From positions 7,688,001 through 7,752,000 of the forward strand of contig NZ_CP061281.1 in NCBI RefSeq assembly GCF_014621695.1: DNA of 64,000 bases, written 5' to 3'. The DNA is from Streptomyces xanthii (GTDB lineage: Bacteria > Actinomycetota > Actinomycetes > Streptomycetales > Streptomycetaceae). Shown piece by piece: positions 24,080 to 32,999 of the stretch. Position 1 is the first letter of the stretch. Each line of letters starts with the position of its first letter. The notes beneath the pieces were generated by a model, which saw nothing but the letters and a program-made list of their open reading frames with translations, was not told where the DNA came from and did no database searches. The position numbers and the translations under genes are program-made.

Positions 24080-24475
24080 TGGCGGGGAGGTCGACGCTGT
24101 GGCGCAGGAGCTGCTCGAAGGGAACGGCGTCCCAGCCGATGGTCTGTCCATGGACGAGGGCGCCGTCCTCTGTGCGGGCAACGATTCCCGGGACGCCGAT
24201 GCCGACGCCGAGGAGCTGCGCGGGGCGAATGCCGGCCTCGCGCAGGACCTCCGCGATTCCCTTCCGGACGTGATCGGCGACCAGATCGACCTCGTAGCGG
24301 GAGGCCCGGGGGCCGGAGCTGAGCAAGGCCCGCTCCACGCGGGCGAGTTCTGTGAGCGTGAGGTCGAAGAGTTCGACCCGGACGCGGGTCTCGCCGACGT
24401 CGACGCCGATCATGTAGCCGCTCTCCGAGGTGACCTGGAGCAGAGTCTGGGGTCGCCCGCCGGCGACCGTTCACG
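24080..24475 (-). pseudogene. ROK-family repressor relic (central fragment)
   Basis: Read leftward: 'GGRPQTLLQVTSESGYMIGVDVG', then 'ETRVRVELFDLTLTELARVE', then 'LLGVGIGVPGIVARTEDGALVHGQTIGW' and 'PFEQLLRHSVDLP'. This is the linker and first half of the sugar-kinase-like ROK domain. The N-terminal winged helix and the C-terminal zinc-site half are absent. It ends abruptly against the 3' end of litR, and the other side meets a GH1 relic, so this is a deletion scar. Confidence 0.75.
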
Positions 24476-24584
24476 TTGCGTCGACTACGCGCCCCAGAAG
24501 CGCACCATCAAGAGCGGCGGCTACCGCTACGCGGACATCATTCGCGCTCACCGCGCGACGGGGGACCCGCGATGTCCTCGGTAG
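24475..24584 (+). pseudogene. GH1 beta-glucosidase C-terminal relic
   Basis: About 35 codons reading 'CVDYAPQKRTIKSGGYRYAD' followed by IIRAHRATGD and a stop. GH1 enzymes end in the pattern 'VDY.TQ.RT.K.S..WY...I', which this matches closely. Nothing of the rest of the enzyme is present. LacI regulators are often adjacent to beta-glucosidase genes, so the relic may be the former partner of the lacI-type gene at 24598. Confidence 0.55.
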
Positions 24585-24597
24585 GGTCCGTCGCCTC

Positions 24598-25650
24598 CTA
24601 CGCCGACGCGCGCTCGACCAGGGTCGGACGGAAGATCGATGAGGCGGGCGGGGCCTCGCGTGCCGTGATCTGTCCGAGCAGCAGGCGAGCGGCCTCGGCC
24701 GCCATCTCCTCCACCGGCTGGCGGATCGTGGTGAGCGGTGGCTCGCAGGCGAGAGCGGCCTCGCTGTCGTCGAAGCCGACCACGGCGATGTCGTGGGGCA
24801 CCCTCAGACCCCTGCGCTCCAGGGTCAGCAGTGCGCCTTGCGCCATGAGGTCCGAGGCGACGAACAGGCCGTCCAGGCCGGGATGTTCGGAGAGGAGACG
24901 GCGCATGGCTTCGGCTCCGCCGGCCTGGGTGAAGTCGCCCTCTGCCGTGGGCGCGTCGCTGATGCCATGGGCCGCGAGGGCCCGGTGGAAGCCGGTCAGG
25001 CGTTCCCGGGCGGCGGGCATGTCCTGCGGGCCGGTGATGGTGCCGATCCGTCGGCGTTCCAGCGAGACGAGGTGGTCGACGGCCATCCGGGCTCCCGCCC
25101 GCTGGTCCACTTCCACGTACGGGAGCGTCGCTGATCCGGCAGGGTTTCCGGCGATCACAGCCGGCAGGCCCGTCTCCGAGAGGAGCTGTGGCAGTGGGTC
25201 CGAGGCGTGGGAGGAGATCAGCACGGCGCCGTCCACATGGCCACGGCGCAGATAGGAGAGGAGCTGCCGGCGGGAGTCCTCGTCGTCCACCAGCATCAGC
25301 GCCATAGGCACCCCGGCGGGACGAAGGACCTCGAGCAGCCCGCCGACCACCCGGCCGAAGTGCGGGTCGGTGAAGACACGGCCGACGAAGGAGGCGGCGA
25401 CGTCGCGCCGCTCCCGTTCGGACACCACCAGGGCGATCGAATCCGTGCGGCGCGTCACGAGGGAGCGGGCAGCCTGATTGGGGACGTATCCGGTGGCCTC
25501 GATCGCGTCCTGCACCTTGCGGCGCAGTGCGGGGTCGACGGTGGGCCTGGCGTTGACGACACGCGAGACGGTGGCGCGTGACACCCCGGCGACCCGGGCC
25601 ACATCCTCAAGGGTCGCCGGGCGGACCGGGCGCAGGTCGTCGACACTCAT
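24598..25650 (-). CDS. LacI-family transcriptional regulator
   Basis: 350 residues. The helix-turn-helix (about 12-60) is complete: 'TLEDVARVAGVSRATVSRVVN' then the hinge 'YVPNQAARSLVTRRTDSIALVV'. A periplasmic-binding-protein-like sensor (about 68-345) follows. The ligand is probably a sugar or oligosaccharide. An AAAGGA ribosome site precedes the ATG. It is divergent from the beta-helix protein at 25901, with a perfect GAGAGCGCTCTC palindrome between them. It is inferred to control that gene and perhaps the nearby GH16 glucanase. Confidence 0.92.
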   Translation of the reverse strand: MSVDDLRPVRPATLEDVARVAGVSRATVSRVVNARPTVDPALRRKVQDAIEATGYVPNQAARSLVTRRTDSIALVVSERERRDVAASFVGRVFTDPHFGRVVGGLLEVLRPAGVPMALMLVDDEDSRRQLLSYLRRGHVDGAVLISSHASDPLPQLLSETGLPAVIAGNPAGSATLPYVEVDQRAGARMAVDHLVSLERRRIGTITGPQDMPAARERLTGFHRALAAHGISDAPTAEGDFTQAGGAEAMRRLLSEHPGLDGLFVASDLMAQGALLTLERRGLRVPHDIAVVGFDDSEAALACEPPLTTIRQPVEEMAAEAARLLLGQITAREAPPASSIFRPTLVERASA

Positions 25651-25749
25651 GCGGTCCTTTATAGCAACCGGTCGCCCTCAACTCCCGTGTGCTGATGGGG
25701 AGATGGCTCTGACGCATTGGTCCGTACCAGACCGTGCACGCCTCTTGAC

Positions 25750-25770
25750 TTGTTCAGTTCAAAGGAACAA
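25750..25770. promoter_or_regulatory. TTGTTC-N9-GAACAA inverted repeat in promoter region
   Basis: Perfect 6-base half sites spaced by nine bases. It is directly preceded by TTGACT (25745-25750), a fair -35 box for the gene at 25901. Confidence 0.45.
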
Positions 25771-25783
25771 CCATCCAACACGA

Positions 25784-25795
25784 GAGAGCGCTCTC
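25784..25795. promoter_or_regulatory. LacI-type operator GAGAGCGCTCTC
   Basis: A 12-bp perfect palindrome centred on CG, the classical LacI/GalR-family form (CebR-type sites are recalled as GGGAGCGCTCCC). It lies between the divergent LacI regulator and the secreted protein gene, downstream of the likely promoter, which fits repression. Confidence 0.65.
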
Positions 25796-25900
25796 CGGCC
25801 AGTTTCGGTTCAGTTCTTGAACATCAAGGCGTTGTGTCGCTCCTCCAGCGCGCTCCTGAGCGCGCACACCGAGCCACCCCCCGACCGAGAAGAGTTGCCC

Positions 25901-27718
25901 ATGTCAGCGCAGCACCGGTCCGCTTCGGAGCCTGTTGCCACAACCCCCCTCGCCCGCCGCACGGCACTCGCCGCCATGATGGCCGTTCCGGCCGCCGGGC
26001 TGATCGCCCAGCGGGCCGTGGCAGCCACCGGGGGTCCCGCGGCGCAGGCCGCGAAGCGGCCGAAGGGCGCGCACGCCGCCGCCCCGGACTTCGGGCCCAA
26101 CGTCCTCGTCTTCGACCCTTCGACTCCGGGCATCCAGGCCACGCTGGACGAGGTGTTCCAGCAGCAGGAGTCGGCGCAGTTCGGCACCGGCCGATACGCC
26201 CTGCTCTTCAAGCCCGGCACCTACAGCGGCCTCAACGCCCAGATCGGCTTCTACACGTCGATCATGGGCCTCGGTCTGTCGCCCGACGACACGCACATCA
26301 ACGGCGACGTCACCGTGGACGCCGGCTGGTTCGACGGCAACGCCACCCAGAACTTCTGGCGCTCGGCCGAGAACCTCTCCCTGACCCCGGTCAGCGGCGC
26401 CAACCGCTGGGCCGTCTCACAGGCCGCACCCTTCCGGCGCATGCACGTGCGCGGCGACCTGAACCTCGCCCCCGCCGGATACGGCTGGGCCAGCGGCGGC
26501 TACATCGCCGACTGCCGCATCGACGGCACCGTCCAGCCGTACTCGCAGCAGCAGTGGTACACCCGCGACAGCTCGGTCGGCGGCTGGCTCAACGGCGTGT
26601 GGAACATGGTGCAGTCCGGTGTCGAAGGCGCCCCCGCGGACGCCTTCCCGAACCCGCCCTACACCACGCTGGACACCACCCCGTTCTCCCGGGAGAAGCC
26701 CTTCCTCCACTTCGACGGCACCGAGTACCGCGTCTTCCTTCCCGCCCTGCGGACGAACGCACGAGGCACGAGCTGGGGCAACGGCACCGCACAAGGGGAG
26801 TCGCTGTCCCTGTCCCGCTTCTACGTGGCCAAGGAGGGAGACTCGGCGAACACCCTCAACGCCGCTCTCGGTCAGGGGCTGAACCTCCTGCTCACGCCCG
26901 GCGTCTACCACCTCGACAAGCCGATCGAGGTCACGAGGGCGAACACGGTGGTCCTCGGCATCGGGTACGCCACGCTCGTCCCCGACGGCGGCGTGACCGC
27001 GCTCAAGACGGCCGACGTGGACGGCGTACGGCTGGCCGGCTTCCTCGTCGACGCGGGCACCGTCAACTCCGGGACGCTGGTCGAGATCGGCCCCGAAGGC
27101 GCGAGCACCGCGCACGCCACGAACCCGACCACCGTGCAGGACGTCTTCGTCCGGATCGGCGGCGCCGGCGCGGGCAAGGCCACGACCAGCATCGTCGTCA
27201 ACGCCCGCCACACCATCGTCGACCACACGTGGGTGTGGCGCGCCGACCACGGCGACGGCGTCGGCTGGGAGACCAACCGCGCCGATTACGGCGTTGTCGT
27301 CAACGGTGACGACGTCCTGGCGACCGGCCTGTTCGTCGAGCACTTCAACAAGTACGACGTGCAGTGGAACGGCGAGCGCGGGCGCACGATCTTCTACCAG
27401 AACGAGAAGGCCTACGACGCCCCGAACCAGGCCGCGATCCAGAACGGCGACCTGCGCGGCTTCGCCGCCTACAAGGTCGCCGACCACGTCACCACTCACG
27501 AGGGCTGGGGCCTGGGCAGCTACTGCTTCTACAACGTGGACCCGACCATCGTGCAGGAACACGGCTTCGCCGCCCCGGCCGCCCCGGGCGTGAGGTTCCA
27601 CCACCTGCTGGTCGTCTCCCTCGGCGGCAAGGGGCAGTACGCCCACGTCATCAACGCCATCGGCAACCCGACCTCCGGCTCCGACACCGTGCCGTCGACC
27701 GTGGTCTCCTACCCCTGA
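25901..27718 (+). CDS. Tat-exported right-handed beta-helix protein (possible polysaccharide hydrolase)
   Basis: 605 residues from an ATG preceded by 'CGAGAAGAG'. The signal peptide has a twin arginine, 'LARRTALAAMMAVPAAGL', and a likely cut after 'RAVA'. The rest looks like a two-part parallel beta-helix: 'YALLFKPGTYSGLNAQIGFY' early, and 'GVYHLDKPIEV' with 'NTVVLGIGYATLVPDGG' later. This is a GH55/pectate-lyase-like architecture. Close relatives are often labelled coagulation-factor 5/8-type or adenylyl cyclase, and neither label is supported by what I see. The LacI gene and GH16 glucanase suggest a glucan substrate. I cannot point to catalytic residues. Confidence 0.7.
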   Translation: MSAQHRSASEPVATTPLARRTALAAMMAVPAAGLIAQRAVAATGGPAAQAAKRPKGAHAAAPDFGPNVLVFDPSTPGIQATLDEVFQQQESAQFGTGRYALLFKPGTYSGLNAQIGFYTSIMGLGLSPDDTHINGDVTVDAGWFDGNATQNFWRSAENLSLTPVSGANRWAVSQAAPFRRMHVRGDLNLAPAGYGWASGGYIADCRIDGTVQPYSQQQWYTRDSSVGGWLNGVWNMVQSGVEGAPADAFPNPPYTTLDTTPFSREKPFLHFDGTEYRVFLPALRTNARGTSWGNGTAQGESLSLSRFYVAKEGDSANTLNAALGQGLNLLLTPGVYHLDKPIEVTRANTVVLGIGYATLVPDGGVTALKTADVDGVRLAGFLVDAGTVNSGTLVEIGPEGASTAHATNPTTVQDVFVRIGGAGAGKATTSIVVNARHTIVDHTWVWRADHGDGVGWETNRADYGVVVNGDDVLATGLFVEHFNKYDVQWNGERGRTIFYQNEKAYDAPNQAAIQNGDLRGFAAYKVADHVTTHEGWGLGSYCFYNVDPTIVQEHGFAAPAAPGVRFHHLLVVSLGGKGQYAHVINAIGNPTSGSDTVPSTVVSYP

Positions 27719-27754
27719 TCCCGGTTCGGCTGCTTCCTGTACGACATGCAACCG

Positions 27755-27793
27755 CACCTCGGGCGGGACCGAAGGCCGGTCCCGCCCGAGGTG
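27755..27793. terminator. Bidirectional terminator
   Basis: A perfect 17-bp stem (27755-27771 with 27777-27793) and 5-base loop between the convergent beta-helix and GH16 genes. Confidence 0.88.
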
Positions 27794-27851
27794 TTCCGCG
27801 CCTGCCGACTTCACGAACGGACGTCTGCCGGGGTGTGCGGACCGAGCGGGG

Positions 27852-29102
27852 TCACGACATGGTCCACTTCTGGTTGGCGTTGCCGCTGCACTCCCAGGTC
27901 TGGAGCTGGGTGCCGTTGGCCGTGTTGTTGTCGGTGACGTCCATGCACTTGTTCGCCGCGAGGTTGACGAGGTCGTGGGTGGCGGCGTTGTACGTCCACT
28001 GTTGGTTGCCGCCGCCCGTGCAGTCCCAGAGCTGGAGCTTCGCGCCGCTCGCCGTACTGGCGCCGGTCACGTCGAGGCACTTTCCGAGGGCGCGCAGTTG
28101 GCTGCCGCTGAACGACCATTGCTGGGCGGCGGTGCCGTTGCAGTCGTAGAGCTGGACGGGGGTGCCGTTGGCCGCCGAGGCGCCCTGGACGTCCACGCAC
28201 TTGCCGGCCAGGCCCTTGATCGCCTGGCCGGTGCTGCCGGTGTTGCCGGTGGAGACGTGGACGTAGTCCACGACGAGCTGTTGCGGGAAGGAGGTCGAGG
28301 CGTCGGGGTCGCCGGGCCAGTCGCCGCCGACCGCGAGGTTGAGGATGAGGAAGAACGGCTTGTTGAAGGCCCACTGATTGCTGCCGATGTCGGCTGGGGT
28401 GCGGGTCTGGTAGACGTGGCCGTCCACGGACCAGGACACCTTGTCCGGTGCCCAGTCGACCGCGAAGGTGTGGAACGCGTCCGCGAAGGCTCCCGAGGAC
28501 AGGGAGTATCCGGCACCGATTCCACCCGCCCCCGAATAGCCGGGGCCGTGCAGGGTGCCGTGGACCGTGCCGGGCTCCCGGCCGATGTTCTCCATGACGT
28601 CGATCTCGCCGGAGCCCGGCCAGCCGACGCTGCCGATGTCGGTGCCGAGCATCCAAAAGGCGGGCCACATGCCCTGACCTCGCGGGATCTTCATGCGGGT
28701 CTCGACATGTCCGTACTGTGCGCTGAACTTGCCGGAGGTGTTCATGCGGGCCGAGGTGTACTGGCAGGTTCCGTACCAGCACTGGTAGCCCGAGGGGTTC
28801 TCCTTCCTGGCCGTGATGACCAGGTGGCCGTTGCCGTCGAGCGCGGCGTTGTTCGTACCCGGTGTGTAGTACTGGCGTTCGTGATTGTTGCCGTTGTTGT
28901 CGCCGGTCTCCTGGCTCCATCTGGACGTGTCGACCCCGGAGCCGGCCGGGCCGTCGAAGTCCTCGGTGAAGTCGGCCGCGAGCGTCGGGGCGGCCGGGAC
29001 GGCGGGCGAGGCGCCGGCCGCACCCGCTGGGACGAGGGTGGCGCCGGCACAGAGGGCGGCGGCCGCCGCGCCGATCAGTCGGAGTCTCCATGGAGCACGC
29101 AC
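27852..29102 (-). CDS. Secreted GH16 endo-beta-1,3-glucanase with CBM13 ricin-type lectin domain
   Basis: 416 residues. Signal peptide of about 35 residues ('LCAGATLVPAGAAGASPA'). The GH16 domain (about 45-280) has the catalytic motif GEIDVMENIG: Glu166 nucleophile, Asp168, Glu171 acid/base. The residue between Asp and Glu gives the beta-1,3-glucanase (laminarinase) form. The C-terminal ricin B-lectin module (about 290-416) has three repeats ending in QQWSF, QQWTY and QKWTM. It probably degrades fungal or plant beta-1,3-glucan outside the cell. Confidence 0.93.
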   Translation of the reverse strand: MRAPWRLRLIGAAAAALCAGATLVPAGAAGASPAVPAAPTLAADFTEDFDGPAGSGVDTSRWSQETGDNNGNNHERQYYTPGTNNAALDGNGHLVITARKENPSGYQCWYGTCQYTSARMNTSGKFSAQYGHVETRMKIPRGQGMWPAFWMLGTDIGSVGWPGSGEIDVMENIGREPGTVHGTLHGPGYSGAGGIGAGYSLSSGAFADAFHTFAVDWAPDKVSWSVDGHVYQTRTPADIGSNQWAFNKPFFLILNLAVGGDWPGDPDASTSFPQQLVVDYVHVSTGNTGSTGQAIKGLAGKCVDVQGASAANGTPVQLYDCNGTAAQQWSFSGSQLRALGKCLDVTGASTASGAKLQLWDCTGGGNQQWTYNAATHDLVNLAANKCMDVTDNNTANGTQLQTWECSGNANQKWTMS

Positions 29103-29457
29103 GGTGCATCACATCGCTTCCGCGAGAGTCGGCTCGGCATTGCCATGGGCATGCCAAATATGCAGCCAGGGGAAGCCGAACCGGAACCTGTGGGGGCTTA
29201 CTTCACGACTTGAAACTAGGAAGCGGCGGGGGAGGCGTCAAGGTTTTTGTCTGGACCAATCGCGGGGCGGGGGAGTTCGGCGCGGCAGTACGGGCGGCCG
29301 GTGGCGCTGCCGTCGGCGGACCGGCCGCCTCCTTCCGAGGCGACGGAAAGGGTGGAGGCGTGTGGCCCGCAGGTCTCCGGTCCTTCACACACTCGCCGCC
29401 ATGTTCGCGGGCGCTCCGGGTAGATGCCGCTGACCCCATGGCGGAAGCCATGAAGGC
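29103..29457. other. Intergenic region upstream of glucanase and MscS genes
   Basis: 355 bases without a supported gene. It holds the divergent promoters. An imperfect 20-base dyad GGCAT-N10-ATGCC with a central CCATGG lies at 29136-29155, about 35 bases upstream of the glucanase start, and could be an operator. Nothing else recognised. Confidence 0.4.
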
Positions 29458-30495
29458 ATGAGGAACGGAGCGAACAACCCGATGATGCACACGTCCCCTC
29501 ATTCCGACCCGGTGGCAAAGCCGCAGTTGGCGGCAGACCTGTCGGGCTGGATAGGTGATCACACGACGGCCCTCGTCGGCATACCCCTGCGCATCGCGCT
29601 GATCGTGGCCGGCCTGATCGTGGTCCGCGTCGTGGCGAAGAAGGCCATCGCCCGCGTCGTCCAGCACATCCTGGAACCGTCCGAGAACGAGAACGACGCC
29701 GAGCAGACCGTGTCCCGGCCGTCGGGGCGCGGCCCCACGCTGCTGCAGCGTGACCGGACCTACGCCAGGCAGCGCCGGGAACAGCGTGCGCGCACCATCG
29801 GCTCCGTCCTGGGCAGCGCCGTGACGATCGTCCTGTTCATGATCGGCGCCGCCATGGTCCTCGGCGAGGTCGGCATCGCCCTCGGCCCGCTGCTGGCCAG
29901 CGCAGGAGTGGTCGGCCTGGCGATCGGGTTCGGTGCGCAGAGCCTGGTCGCCGACTACCTCTCCGGCCTGCTCATCATGCTCGAGGACCAGTACGGCGTC
30001 GGCGACTCGGTGGACCTGGGCGAGGCCGTCGGCACCGTGGAGCACGTCGGCCTGCGCCTGACCCACGTACGTGATCTCAACGGCGGCCTGTGGCACATCC
30101 GCAACGGCGAGATCCTGCGTGTGCGCAACGACAGCCAGGAATGGGCGCGCGCCGTGCTGGACGTCGCCGTCGCCTACGAAGCCAATCTCGACACCGTCTA
30201 CCGCGTCCTCGAGGAGACCGGGCTGGCCCTGCGCAAGGACCCGTCCTTCAAGGGCCTCCTGCTGGAGGATCCGTCGGTGTGGGGTGTGCAGTCGCTCGAC
30301 GCCGACGGCGTCCTGGTCCGCATCGCGGTCAAGACCGTACCGCTCGAGCAGTGGGCCGTCACCCGTGAACTGCGCCGCCGGACCAAGGAGGCACTGGACG
30401 CGGCCGGCATCGACATTCCCTTCCCGCAGCGCACGGTGTGGCTGCGCAGCGACGACCAGGGGAGCGAGCTGGGGGCGGTGCCCACGCAGCGCTGA
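29458..30495 (+). CDS. MscS-family mechanosensitive channel
   Basis: 345 residues; a second possible ATG lies eight codons in. There are three membrane segments (about 38-58, 118-140, 146-170). The pore helix and following beta domain carry 'GPLLASAGVVGLAIGFGAQSLVADYLSGLLIMLEDQYGVGD', the core MscS signature. The loop between the first two helices is long and basic. It releases solutes on osmotic downshock. Monocistronic, followed by a strong hairpin. Confidence 0.92.
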   Translation: MRNGANNPMMHTSPHSDPVAKPQLAADLSGWIGDHTTALVGIPLRIALIVAGLIVVRVVAKKAIARVVQHILEPSENENDAEQTVSRPSGRGPTLLQRDRTYARQRREQRARTIGSVLGSAVTIVLFMIGAAMVLGEVGIALGPLLASAGVVGLAIGFGAQSLVADYLSGLLIMLEDQYGVGDSVDLGEAVGTVEHVGLRLTHVRDLNGGLWHIRNGEILRVRNDSQEWARAVLDVAVAYEANLDTVYRVLEETGLALRKDPSFKGLLLEDPSVWGVQSLDADGVLVRIAVKTVPLEQWAVTRELRRRTKEALDAAGIDIPFPQRTVWLRSDDQGSELGAVPTQR

Positions 30496-30560
30496 CGGCG
30501 TCCTCGGCAAGGTCGTCGAACCAGGGCCTGCCAGACCGTAATTGAGGGCGACCCCGGCCA

Positions 30561-30598
30561 GGGGAGGGCCTGACCTGGACCGGGGTCAGGCCCTCCCC
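30561..30598 (+). terminator. Hairpin terminator after mscS-like gene
   Basis: A perfect 15-bp stem (30561-30575 with 30584-30598) and 8-base loop, 66 bases after the stop codon. Confidence 0.85.
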
Positions 30599-30747
30599 GC
30601 GCTACTGCCCCGACTTCGCCAAATGCGTCTTCAACTCCCGTTGGTCTTCCGTCTGTTGAGCAAGAGATGGAATCATCTGGGGCCTTGAGGCAGCGATGCC
30701 CTCCTCGGGCGGGCCGGCCGTCACCTCATGGCAAAGGAGAGGCGTAC

Positions 30748-31527
30748 ATGAGCATGCTGCGGCCCCATGGACGACGGACGCGACGCGCGATACTCGCAGG
30801 GGGTGGCGCCGTGGTCCTGGCCGTCGCCATGGCGACGCCGGCGCACGCTGCTGTCCTGCAGCCCCTCCCGCAGAACGCTGACGGAGTGGAGCAGAGTTTC
30901 TCGCCCGCCTACGACTACGACGGCGACGGCTGTTACGCCACGGCCGCGATCGGCAGCGACGGGACCATCAATCCAGGACTGGCGCTCGGCGGTGACGTCA
31001 ACGGTCACTGTCACGATGACGCGCAACTCGCCGCCGCCAACACCTATTCGCGTGCGAAATGCAACAACGGCTGGTGCGCCATCGTGTACGCCAGCTATTT
31101 CGAGAAGGACCAGGCGACATGGGGCCCGGCGGCGATCGGGCACCGGCACGACTGGGAACACGTCGTGGTGTGGGTCTCCGACAACGCGGTGCGGAATGTG
31201 GCGGTCTCGCAGCATTCCGGCTATCAGTCGGCCGACCGATCGCAGATCCGTTTCGACGGCACCCATCCCAAGGTCGTCTATCACAAGGACGGCCTGTCGA
31301 CGCACTGCTTCCGCTTTGCCGGCGCGGGTGACGAGCCGGCGGAGAATGCCACCGGTGGATGGTTCTACCCTCGGCTCGTCGGGTGGGAAGGCTATCCGGC
31401 CGGATACCGCGACCAGCTGATGACCGCAGACTTCGGTGCCGCCACGATCAAGATTGACGACGGGGACTTTCAGTACGCCCTGACGGTCACGAAGCCGAAC
31501 GGCATCCCCTTCGATCCCAATGCGTGA
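30748..31527 (+). CDS. Secreted NPP1/NLP-type necrosis-inducing protein
   Basis: 259 residues from an ATG with a GGAGAGG ribosome site. The signal peptide ends near 'ATPAHA' (residue 34). The NLP core motif GHRHDWE is intact at 131-137, with the metal-binding His and Asp/Glu residues, and Cys pairs occur near 62/89 and 105/110. NLPs bind plant sphingolipids and are cytotoxic to dicots, but many bacterial ones are of unknown toxicity and some may act on other organisms or decaying tissue. It stands alone between terminators. Confidence 0.9.
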   Translation: MSMLRPHGRRTRRAILAGGGAVVLAVAMATPAHAAVLQPLPQNADGVEQSFSPAYDYDGDGCYATAAIGSDGTINPGLALGGDVNGHCHDDAQLAAANTYSRAKCNNGWCAIVYASYFEKDQATWGPAAIGHRHDWEHVVVWVSDNAVRNVAVSQHSGYQSADRSQIRFDGTHPKVVYHKDGLSTHCFRFAGAGDEPAENATGGWFYPRLVGWEGYPAGYRDQLMTADFGAATIKIDDGDFQYALTVTKPNGIPFDPNA

Positions 31528-31545
31528 ACGGGCGGATTGAACACG

Positions 31546-32307
31546 TCATGCTGGGGGAGCGGTCTCGGTCCGAGAACTGGTCCGTCGGGCGGCGAGTTCG
31601 CGTTCGAGTCTGATCACATCCGCCGGGGTGTTGACTGCCTGCCAGGGCACGTCGATCGTGTAGCCGGCCAGCTGACGGGCGCGGACCAGGCGCGGCAGCG
31701 TGCTGTCGGCGTGGTCCCCTTCCTCGGGGAGCATGGCAACAACCCGCCAGGCGAACAGATACACACCGGCGTTCACCCGGCGCGACCCTGGGGCTGCAGG
31801 GGCGAAGGCCGTCACCCGGCCCAAGTCGTCGCAGGCCACCGAGCTCCCCGGCTGGCCTGGACCGGCGAGCGCCACGGTCGCGGCAACGCCACTGCGCAAG
31901 TGATGGGCGCTCATCGCGCACAGGCAGAAAGACGTCCAGATGTCCCCGTAGAGCGCGAACCACGGCTCGCCCGGATACGGCAGGGTGCACGCGGCCCGCC
32001 GCAGCCCGCCACCACGTCCCAGCGGCCGGTCCTCGACCACCGCCGCGGCCCGTGGCGACGACGGACAAGAGTCGAGGTACGAGACGATCACCTGGGCCTG
32101 ATGTCCCGCGGACACCACGACATGTTCGACACCGCAGGCGGCGAGCCAGTCGAGCTGATGCCGCAGGATCGGCACCCCGTGAACCTCCACCATCGCCTTG
32201 GGCCGCTCACGGGTCAGTGGCAGGAGCCGGCTCCCCCTTCCCCCGGCCAGGATGACGGCCTGCCGGACGGTCGGCGGCTCACCTCGCCCGCATACCAGAT
32301 GTGTCAC
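31546..32307 (-). CDS. Sugar-phosphate nucleotidyltransferase
   Basis: 253 residues from GTG; an ATG eleven codons upstream is possible and neither has a good ribosome site. The signature AVILAGGRGSRLLPLTRERP is followed by 'KAMVEVHGVPILRHQLDWL', the nucleotide and Mg binding loop of glucose-1-phosphate transferases. 'WFALYGDIWTSF' is the metal-binding strand. It should make an NDP-sugar. No glycan genes are adjacent, so the product is unknown. Confidence 0.82.
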   Translation of the reverse strand: MTHLVCGRGEPPTVRQAVILAGGRGSRLLPLTRERPKAMVEVHGVPILRHQLDWLAACGVEHVVVSAGHQAQVIVSYLDSCPSSPRAAAVVEDRPLGRGGGLRRAACTLPYPGEPWFALYGDIWTSFCLCAMSAHHLRSGVAATVALAGPGQPGSSVACDDLGRVTAFAPAAPGSRRVNAGVYLFAWRVVAMLPEEGDHADSTLPRLVRARQLAGYTIDVPWQAVNTPADVIRLERELAARRTSSRTETAPPA

Positions 32308-32487
32308 GTCCGCCGTGGCGGACCCGGCAGGACAGCGCATGCACACGCGAGTGTCGGTCGACGGGACAGATCGCAGCATGCTCCTGTGCATACCCCTACT
32401 GCCAGGGCGAAAGCGGCAATAACCAGCCGTGAGACGCCGCCCTGTGGCCGGTCGGCTGGACCTCAGCCCGACGAGAAGGCGCAATGG

Positions 32488-32991
32488 TCAGGCAGTGGCT
32501 GCGGCTCGCCAAGCGGCGGTGACGCAGCCTTCTTCGCACTGCCACCGTCCCTCAGACTCACCGTGCTCCAAGAGCTTCCGAATCTGCGGCAGGTCCGCCC
32601 CGGGTGGGACATCGAGAGCCACCATTCCGAACCGCTCGATTCCCTCGCCAGTGGTGCCGAGGCGATGAAAAGTCTCCAGTACGGATTGGCGGGCAGCAGC
32701 TGAACCACTGTCCTTCAGAACGATCAGCCTGATCGTGCAGTGCTCCGCGCTCTCGACCGTCTCACCGGCCCAACGCACGCCTTCGCCATCGAGGTCGACG
32801 CGGATGATGTCGTCGCTGGAGACTCCGCGGACGAACCAGGGCGTGTTGTCCAACCGCACCGTTCCATCGCCAAGGTCCACAGCCCACAGGCTCTCCACGC
32901 TCACCGGAGGCCAGCCGTCCTCGTCCACATCCATCCGGAAGTGGACCTTCACGTGTTCGCCGCTGATGCTCATCACCACACCATCATCCAC
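32488..32991 (-). CDS. DUF4265 domain protein
   Basis: 167 residues (or 161 from a second ATG). The DUF4265 pattern is clear: 'VKVHFRMDVDEDGWPPVSVESLWAVDLG', 'LDNTPWFVRGVSSDDII' and 'HCTIRLIVL'. It is small, acidic and without a signal peptide. The family is unassigned; several members sit near polymorphic toxins as possible immunity proteins, but no toxin is adjacent here. Confidence 0.82.
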   Translation of the reverse strand: MDDGVVMSISGEHVKVHFRMDVDEDGWPPVSVESLWAVDLGDGTVRLDNTPWFVRGVSSDDIIRVDLDGEGVRWAGETVESAEHCTIRLIVLKDSGSAAARQSVLETFHRLGTTGEGIERFGMVALDVPPGADLPQIRKLLEHGESEGRWQCEEGCVTAAWRAAATA

Positions 32992-32999
32992 CCCGCGCC

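Noticed and set aside
32681..32689. CCAATCC on the minus strand inside the DUF4265 gene, and another near 48767
   Set aside because: No -10-like element 15 bases downstream and, at 32681, a position inside a coding region.
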